A DNA stretch of 54,992 nucleotides from Gammaproteobacteria bacterium. GTDB taxonomy: Bacteria > Pseudomonadota > Gammaproteobacteria > Enterobacterales > GCA-2746155. Positions 51,198 through 54,992 of this stretch are shown here, one piece after another (the stretch's first letter is position 1; each line of letters starts with the position of its first letter). Location of the stretch: assembly GCA_030589945.1 (NCBI GenBank), contig JAUUZN010000005.1:1-54992 (forward strand), given 5' to 3'. Both the position numbers and the translations under genes were made by a program. The notes under the pieces were generated by a model, which ran no database searches, had not been told where the DNA came from, and worked only from the letters and a program-made list of their open reading frames with translations.

Positions 51198-51572
51198 TTA
51201 CTTGAGTTCAACTGTTGCGCCAGCTTCTTCAAGCTGCTTTTGTACTTCTTCTGCTTCTGCTTTTTCAACGCCTTCCTTCACAGGACAAGGAGCACTTTCA
51301 ACTAAAGTCTTAGCTTCTTTCAAGCCTAGACCCGTAATTGAACGTACCGCTTTAATAACAGCAATTTTGGTAGCACCAAAACTAGTCATTACAACGTCAA
51401 AGTCAGTTTTTTCTTCTGCAGCAGCAGCTTCGCCGCCAGCAGCTGGTGCAGCAGCTACAGCAGCAGCTGCAGAAACACCAAATTTTTCTTCCATTGCTTC
51501 AACTAATGCTACAACGTCCATAACACTCATTTCTGCAATTGCTTCTAATATATCTTCTTTAGAAAGAGCCAT
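51198..51572 (-). CDS. rplL: 50S ribosomal protein L7/L12
   Basis: A 124-residue L7/L12 with the N-terminal dimer domain ([30 protein letters not shown]), an Ala-rich hinge (about 34-52) and the C-terminal domain [24 protein letters not shown]. Several copies on the stalk recruit translation factors. It follows rplJ by 59 bases. Confidence 0.98.
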   Translation of the reverse strand: MALSKEDILEAIAEMSVMDVVALVEAMEEKFGVSAAAAVAAAPAAGGEAAAAEEKTDFDVVMTSFGATKIAVIKAVRSITGLGLKEAKTLVESAPCPVKEGVEKAEAEEVQKQLEEAGATVELK

Positions 51573-51631
51573 CTTTCAATTACTCCTGATTTAATTAAAT
51601 TTAAAATAACACCAATAGACTATTAAAATGG

Positions 51632-52156
51632 TTAACCTGCTTTTGCATCTTTAACAGCTGCAATAACACGCACCACTTTGCCCGGTACATCATTAAGAGT
51701 ACGAGTAAGCTTGGTAATCGGTCCGTTCATAACACTCATCAATTGTGAAATCGCTTCATCATAGGTTGGTAAGCTAGCTACTACGCTAAGTTGATCCGCA
51801 GCAAGTAACTCTCCACCAATCGATATGGCGGTTACATTCATTGACTCATATTCTTTGCTAAATTCTTTAATGAGCCGAGCCGCTGAGCCAGGTTCATTGG
51901 TTGAAAATGCGCAAAGTACAGGACCGGTAAAAGCTTCCTGCATACATTCGAAATCAGTACCTTCAACTGCGCGTATGGCGAGTGTGTTACGAATTACCCG
52001 AAGGTAAACTCCGCTTTCACGAGCCTTGTTACGCAGAACAGTCATATCAGCAACGGATAGTCCGTGGTATTCAGCTACTACAGCAGATAACGCTCCAGAT
52101 GCGATTTCACTCACTTCTGCAACAACCTGTTTTTTCGCTTCGATTCCAAGTGCCAC
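51632..52156 (-). CDS. rplJ: 50S ribosomal protein L10
   Basis: A 174-residue L10 that anchors L7/L12 to the ribosome. I choose GTG at 52156 (protein start ALGIEAKKQVVAEVSEIA after Met) because AGGAGG stands 7 bases before it; an in-frame upstream ATG at 52174 would put that Shine-Dalgarno sequence inside the coding region. Family motifs are AVVAEYHGLSVADMTVLRNKAR and RVIRNTLAIRAVEGTDF. It is preceded by an L10-type leader. Confidence 0.97.
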   Translation of the reverse strand: MALGIEAKKQVVAEVSEIASGALSAVVAEYHGLSVADMTVLRNKARESGVYLRVIRNTLAIRAVEGTDFECMQEAFTGPVLCAFSTNEPGSAARLIKEFSKEYESMNVTAISIGGELLAADQLSVVASLPTYDEAISQLMSVMNGPITKLTRTLNDVPGKVVRVIAAVKDAKAG

Positions 52157-52174
52157 TTGGTTACCTCCTAACAT

Positions 52175-52400
52175 TCCAGATTTCTCTGGCCGATTGCTTG
52201 AGACGACACGATGTACATCTCTCTTGTTGGCGAACCTTCCTAATTATTCGGTAGGGTTCCACCATCTGCGTAGGCATTTTTTATCAAATATTCAAAAAAA
52301 TTAAGTAACTTACTTACAGTGCTTTCACACTCGTCGCTCGTTACACCTACGGTCTTCGACGATTCTGGTTAGTTATAAAACTTAATAACTAACCAGTCTC
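52175..52400 (-). ncRNA. L10 leader (ribosomal protein leader RNA)
   Basis: Within the 310-base rplA-rplJ gap, the minus strand carries AAGACCGTAGGTG, later TGCCTACGCAGATGG with complementary ends (CGTAGG / CCTACG), the arrangement of the L10 leader bound by L10-(L12)4 in E. coli. The distal part contains a separate perfect 12-bp hairpin (CTGGTTAGTTAT / ATAACTAACCAG, 52365-52396). The remaining bases up to rplA contain a hairpin GTGCT...AGCAC near 52420. Identification is from short matches only. Confidence 0.7.
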
Positions 52401-52484
52401 CCAAAGTCTGTGTGCTTTTATAAAAGGAGCACTTACCCCATCAATCAATAAGCTATGGTTTAACAGGCTTAATGATTAACAAAT

Positions 52485-53186
52485 TTAGTCTTTTTTAGAC
52501 AGGCTACTCTTGTCAACAATTAAGCCTGGACCCATTGTTGAAGATAACGATATCTTTTTAAAATAAGTACCTTTTGCTGAGCTTGGCTTACCTTTTGTGA
52601 GTGCTGACATTAGAACCTCAAGATTTTCCTGTAATGCACTTTGCTCAAAAGCGACCTTGCCGATAGTCGAATGAATGATGCCAGCTTTATCAGTACGGTA
52701 AGTTACCTGACCTGATTTAGCGTTCTTAACAGCAGTTGCAACATCTGGGGTTACTGTTCCTGTTTTAGGATTCGGCATCAGTCCACGAGGTCCAAGTATT
52801 TGACCCAGTTGACCAACAATGCGCATGGCGTCAGGACTAGCTATAACTACGTCAAAGTCTAGGTTACCCTTTTTGACTTCAGCAGCAAGTTCGTCCATAC
52901 CAACGATGTCTGCACCAGCTTCTTTCGCTGCATCAGCGTTCGCACCCTGTGTGAACACAGCAACACGAACATCTTTACCAGTACCGTGTGGTAGCACTAC
53001 TGCACCACGAACAACCTGGTCTGACTTACGAGGATCAACGCCAAGGTTGATAGCACAGTCGACAGATTCGTTAAACTTAACACTTGAAACTTCTTTCAGA
53101 ATTCCAAGAGCTTCAGTAACAGGATATAATTTTCCTGCCTCTACTTTTTCATTGATCATTTTTGATCGTTTAGTAAGCTTAGTCAT
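52485..53186 (-). CDS. rplA: 50S ribosomal protein L1
   Basis: A 233-residue L1 with [21 protein letters not shown] and the rRNA-binding [17 protein letters not shown]-like segment ([15 protein letters not shown]). L1 forms the mobile stalk at the E site and represses the rplKA transcript in E. coli. It is 2 bases after rplK. Normal length. Confidence 0.98.
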   Translation of the reverse strand: MTKLTKRSKMINEKVEAGKLYPVTEALGILKEVSSVKFNESVDCAINLGVDPRKSDQVVRGAVVLPHGTGKDVRVAVFTQGANADAAKEAGADIVGMDELAAEVKKGNLDFDVVIASPDAMRIVGQLGQILGPRGLMPNPKTGTVTPDVATAVKNAKSGQVTYRTDKAGIIHSTIGKVAFEQSALQENLEVLMSALTKGKPSSAKGTYFKKISLSSTMGPGLIVDKSSLSKKD

Positions 53187-53188
53187 AA

Positions 53189-53617
53189 TTAACCTTCCAT
53201 CTCCACACCCATTGAACGAGCAGTACCCGCAATTGTATTCACTGCGGCATCCATAGATGCGGCCGTCAAATCGGGTTCCTTCGCAGTTGCAATTTCTTCT
53301 AGCTGAGCTCGAGTGATTTTGCCTACCTTGTCTTTATTAGGAACTCCACTACCTTTCTTAATGCCCAGTGCCTTCATAATAAGTACAGCTGCTGGAGGAG
53401 TTTTAGTTTCAAAGGTGAAACTACGGTCTGAATAGACAGTAATTACAACAGGAATTGGTAAACCTTTCTCAACGCTATCTGTTTTTGCGTTGAATGCTTT
53501 ACAGAATTCCATAATATTGACACCGTGTTGACCCAATGCAGGACCTACAGGTGGACTTGGATTTGCCATACCAGCTTGCACTTGAAGCTTAATATAGGCT
53601 TCTACTTTCTTAGCCAT
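53189..53617 (-). CDS. rplK: 50S ribosomal protein L11
   Basis: A 142-residue L11 with [31 protein letters not shown] and [18 protein letters not shown]. It binds the GTPase-associated rRNA and is needed for RelA activation. AGAGGTAGAG stands before the ATG. The 125-base gap upstream contains a GATTGT-GCAA-ACAATC hairpin (53670-53685) and a GC-rich stretch whose function is unknown; an L1 control site is possible. Confidence 0.98.
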   Translation of the reverse strand: MAKKVEAYIKLQVQAGMANPSPPVGPALGQHGVNIMEFCKAFNAKTDSVEKGLPIPVVITVYSDRSFTFETKTPPAAVLIMKALGIKKGSGVPNKDKVGKITRAQLEEIATAKEPDLTAASMDAAVNTIAGTARSMGVEMEG

Positions 53618-53742
53618 TTTCTCTACCTCTTGCGGGTTCTAACGCCTTGCGGCTCCCCGGGAAGTTAATGATTGTTTGCACAATCGGTTAAATATACGTT
53701 TGTATTCTTTTAAAAACTTTATTCTTTAAATAAAAAAGGTAA

Positions 53743-54276
53743 CTAGCCTTTTTCAACCTGTCCAAATTCAAGATCAACAGGAGTCGAACGTCCGAAAATC
53801 AATACTGATACTCGAACTCTATTCTTTTCATAATCTACTTTCTCAACAACACCGTTAAAGTCTGCAAAAGGCCCGTCATTAACACGGATAACTTCACCTG
53901 GCTCAAACAAGACCTTAGGTTTAGGCTTATCTGAACTATCTTCAACACGTTGTAAAATTTCGTTAGCTTCTTTTTCGGTGATTGGCGCCGGTCTAACTTT
54001 GGTACCACCAATAAACCCCATCACTCTTGGTGTATCTTTTACCAAGTGCCATGATTCGTCGTCCATTTCCATTTCAACAAGCACATAGCCTGGAAAAAAT
54101 TTACGTTCACTACGACGCTGTTGTCCAGCTCTCATCTCAACAATTTCTTCAGTTGGAACTAGAACTTCACCAAATTTTGCTTCTAAGCCTTCTCGAACAA
54201 TTCGCTCTTCGAGCATGCCTTTTACCTTGGCTTCATAACCAGAGTAAGCTTGAACTACGTACCATCGTAGTGACAT
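53743..54276 (-). CDS. nusG: Transcription termination/antitermination factor NusG
   Basis: A 177-residue NusG. The N-terminal NGN domain has [20 protein letters not shown] and [24 protein letters not shown]; the C-terminal KOW domain shows [22 protein letters not shown]. It links RNA polymerase to Rho or to S10 of the ribosome. The start is immediately after the secE stop (TAAATG). Confidence 0.98.
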   Translation of the reverse strand: MSLRWYVVQAYSGYEAKVKGMLEERIVREGLEAKFGEVLVPTEEIVEMRAGQQRRSERKFFPGYVLVEMEMDDESWHLVKDTPRVMGFIGGTKVRPAPITEKEANEILQRVEDSSDKPKPKVLFEPGEVIRVNDGPFADFNGVVEKVDYEKNRVRVSVLIFGRSTPVDLEFGQVEKG

Positions 54277-54654
54277 TTAACTCTCCTGACCTAGTGCTAA
54301 TGCGACAACACGAACCAAGACACCGTCGATGCCCCACAATAAAAGCGACGTAATAACAACAGCAACCATAATGATTAAAGTTGTTTGTATCGTCTCTTGG
54401 CGTGTTGGCCAAACTACTTTACGTGCTTCAATTCTTGCTTCTTTAGCAAAACCTAAAGCCGTTCTTCCTTTTGTTGTCGTTGCAGCAATTAAGAATGCAA
54501 TTGAAGCAGCTACCAATACAGCAACAACTCGTATGAGAAGTGACTGTTCAGCAAAGTATTGGTTACCGACTACTGCTGCCGCTAAAAAAGTAGCAACAAG
54601 TACCCACTTAACAATATCTAAGCTATTACCTGTATTTTCAGTTTGTGCGTTCAT
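54277..54654 (-). CDS. secE: Protein translocase subunit SecE
   Basis: A 125-residue SecE of the three-helix gammaproteobacterial type: hydrophobic segments at about 16-33, 38-54 and 90-112, with the conserved FAKEARIEARKVVWPTRQETIQTT segment ahead of the last one. It clamps SecY. It lies 54 bases after the tRNA-Trp gene; a GTATCT / AGATAC hairpin (54674-54693) is in that gap. Confidence 0.97.
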   Translation of the reverse strand: MNAQTENTGNSLDIVKWVLVATFLAAAVVGNQYFAEQSLLIRVVAVLVAASIAFLIAATTTKGRTALGFAKEARIEARKVVWPTRQETIQTTLIIMVAVVITSLLLWGIDGVLVRVVALALGQES

Positions 54655-54708
54655 TCTATATCCTGCTCACATCGTATCTCATTAAAAAGATACAATGGCT
54701 AAAATGAG

Positions 54709-54784
<76 letters not shown>

Positions 54785-54816
54785 GTAACATTTTTGTTCT
54801 ATATCTTCTAACTAAC

Positions 54817-54844
54817 AAAAGGTTGATGCATTTCTGCACCAACC
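54817..54844 (-). terminator. Terminator after the second tuf gene
   Basis: Minus strand stem GGTTGGTGCA / TGCATCAACC (10 pairs, one G-U) with a GAAA tetraloop and TTTTG following, between the tuf stop codon and the tRNA-Trp gene. Confidence 0.75.
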
Positions 54845-54885
54845 CTTAGTCTTTTTTCTGTCGTGCTGACAGTGTTTATAAAATC

Positions 54886-54992
<107 letters not shown>

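Noticed and set aside
53670-53685. GATTGT/ACAATC hairpin before rplK as terminator or L1 site
   Set aside because: The stem is short, has no T tract, and I cannot match it to the L1 target; it is only mentioned under rplK.

Overview
The window comes from a gammaproteobacterium of fairly low GC content. The ribosomal and RNA polymerase proteins resemble the Escherichia coli proteins closely along their length, and the gene order tuf, tRNA-Trp, secE, nusG, rplKAJL, rpoBC, rpsL, rpsG, fusA, tuf, S10-spc-alpha is the classical one. uvrA lies on the far side of rplQ, as it does in several gammaproteobacterial lineages such as Pseudomonas. I cannot name the genus from sequence alone.

Region 1 (1-8985): the 3' end of uvrA, a secreted DsrE-like protein, a secreted S9 peptidase, a large secreted PKD-domain protein, a 89-bp element with perfect 18-bp terminal inverted repeats, a DUF3179 protein, a class V (alanine-glyoxylate type) aminotransferase and a DUF2058 (YaiL-like) protein. 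Region 2 (9011-10142): a HigBA-type toxin-antitoxin pair with a palindromic operator, beside the decayed C-terminal remnant of a YitT-family membrane protein. Region 3 (10250-17569): a redox and metal themed cluster. It holds a five-haem lipoprotein cytochrome, an OprC-like TonB-dependent receptor, a RegB/RegA (PrrB/PrrA) type redox two-component system, a Gly/Met-rich lipoprotein and a DUF2202 ferritin-like lipoprotein. Two 17-bp palindromes of the same architecture (TGYGAC-N5-GTCRCA) sit in its promoters and fit the known RegA/PrrA site pattern. Region 4 (17637-24082): a TetR regulator with a 40-bp palindrome at its promoter, an RND adaptor and permease in overlapping frames, a class II cytochrome c and a DUF445 membrane protein.

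Region 5 (24141-54992, all on the minus strand) is the translation and transcription core. In transcription order it runs from the end of a second tuf gene through tRNA-Trp, secE-nusG, rplKA, rplJL, rpoBC, rpsL-rpsG-fusA-tuf, the S10 and spc clusters, and rpsM-rpsK-rpsD-rpoA-rplQ. Near-consensus promoters are visible ahead of rpsL and rpsJ. A terminator-like hairpin sits in the S10 leader, an L10-type leader precedes rplJ, and an attenuator-like hairpin lies between rplL and rpoB. rpmJ is absent from its usual place between secY and rpsM.

The most surprising observation is in rpoC. Its frame is intact from a GTG start at 46773 to 42565 except for a TAA at codon 46, where E. coli has Tyr46 and the flanking residues match. 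Because the gene is essential and TAA ends many genes here, a one-base sequence error is the leading explanation. A real ochre codon with readthrough or suppression would be remarkable. No mobile genetic element with its own transposase, no CRISPR array and no prophage was seen.
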